Source: JBQTJN01 sp052387095 (GTDB lineage: Bacteria; Pseudomonadota; Alphaproteobacteria; Micavibrionales; Micavibrionaceae). From it: a stretch of 32,478 nucleotides of DNA. The translations under genes and the position numbers were made by a program. A model generated the notes under the pieces. That model had not been told where the DNA came from. It was given only the letters and a program-made list of their open reading frames with translations, and did no database searches. Each line of letters starts with the position of its first letter. Within the stretch, counting starts at the first letter, position 1. Of the stretch, positions 32,349-32,478 are shown piece after piece. Where the stretch lies: positions 1 through 32,478 of the forward strand of contig JBQTJN010000057.1 in the NCBI GenBank assembly GCA_052387095.1. Reading direction: 5' to 3'.

Positions 32349-32424
32349 CGTCATTCCGAGGCAAAGTCGAGGACTCTTGAATCTATCTTATAGCGAAGAT
32401 GCCACGCCAACGCCCCGGGTGACG
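32349..32424. repeat. Related palindromic repeat, degenerate copy near the right edge
   Basis: It begins CGTCATTCCGAGG and ends CGGGTGACG, with weakly complementary arms. It belongs to the same style of intergenic element but differs in the inner sequence. The rest of 32266-32478 is AT-rich with no gene seen. Confidence 0.5.
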
Positions 32425-32478
32425 ATAATATAAAACAAAAACAAAAAAATTATATTGTATTTATGAAAAATATTATAA

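Noticed and set aside
1..32478. CRISPR array, IS element or prophage
   Set aside because: No regularly spaced direct repeats, transposase, integrase or phage structural genes are present.

Overview
The window looks like ordinary chromosome from an alphaproteobacterium. The signs are a SUF Fe-S locus with an Rrf2 regulator, a Fur protein of the alphaproteobacterial Fur/Mur type, a DUF1491 protein, an intracellular PHB depolymerase, GatCAB and an orphan CbiB-like protein. Moderate GC, lineage-specific AT-richer small genes and a queuine-type Tgt fit a Micavibrio-like or otherwise host- or prey-associated lineage, but that placement is inference. There is no phage, IS element, CRISPR array or rRNA, and one tRNA (Ser-GCU). 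No gap between genes exceeds about 300 bases.

Layout. 1-670 (-): start of sufB with a translationally coupled Rrf2 regulator and two palindromic operator-like sites upstream. 783-3295 (+): a membrane MFS/spermidine-synthase-like fusion and a small orphan. 3305-6441 (-): prfC, two orphans, DUF1491 and a Cys/His-rich mini-protein. 6448-9470 (-): fur, a soluble PAS histidine kinase and a degenerate GGDEF protein. 9600-10493 (+): a Rossmann-fold MptE/DUF115-like orphan. 10500-13179 (-): tgt, rpmB and a CbiB-like protein. 13284-15385 (+): phaZ overlapping a YgjP-type metalloprotease. 15387-16311 (-): an orphan and ruvX. 16447-21581 (+): gatC, gatA, two secreted Cys-rich paralogues, gatB, a DUF4177 protein and a small membrane protein. 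21683-25800 (+): tRNA-Ser, two conserved or orphan proteins, a family-3 solute-binding protein and a DEAD-box helicase with a structured leader. 25995-26740 (+): a lipoprotein and a CoA-binding protein. 26737-28505 (-): a B12-type radical SAM enzyme preceded two bases upstream by a 53-codon ORF. 28765-30180 (+): an M17 aminopeptidase. 30268-32265 (-): a lipoprotein and a divergent MurC/Mpl-like Mur ligase.

Main points for a second look: (1) the short ORF with a strong ribosome-binding site directly ahead of the radical SAM gene, laid out like a peptide precursor and its maturase; (2) two tandem periplasmic proteins with the same eight-cysteine pattern, inserted between gatA and gatB; (3) a Tgt that has lost all three zinc cysteines and carries a queuine-type substrate loop; (4) a dispersed palindromic repeat whose ends (AATGACG or AATGAC) coincide with gene starts; (5) paired iron-type and IscR-type operators before the suf regulator.
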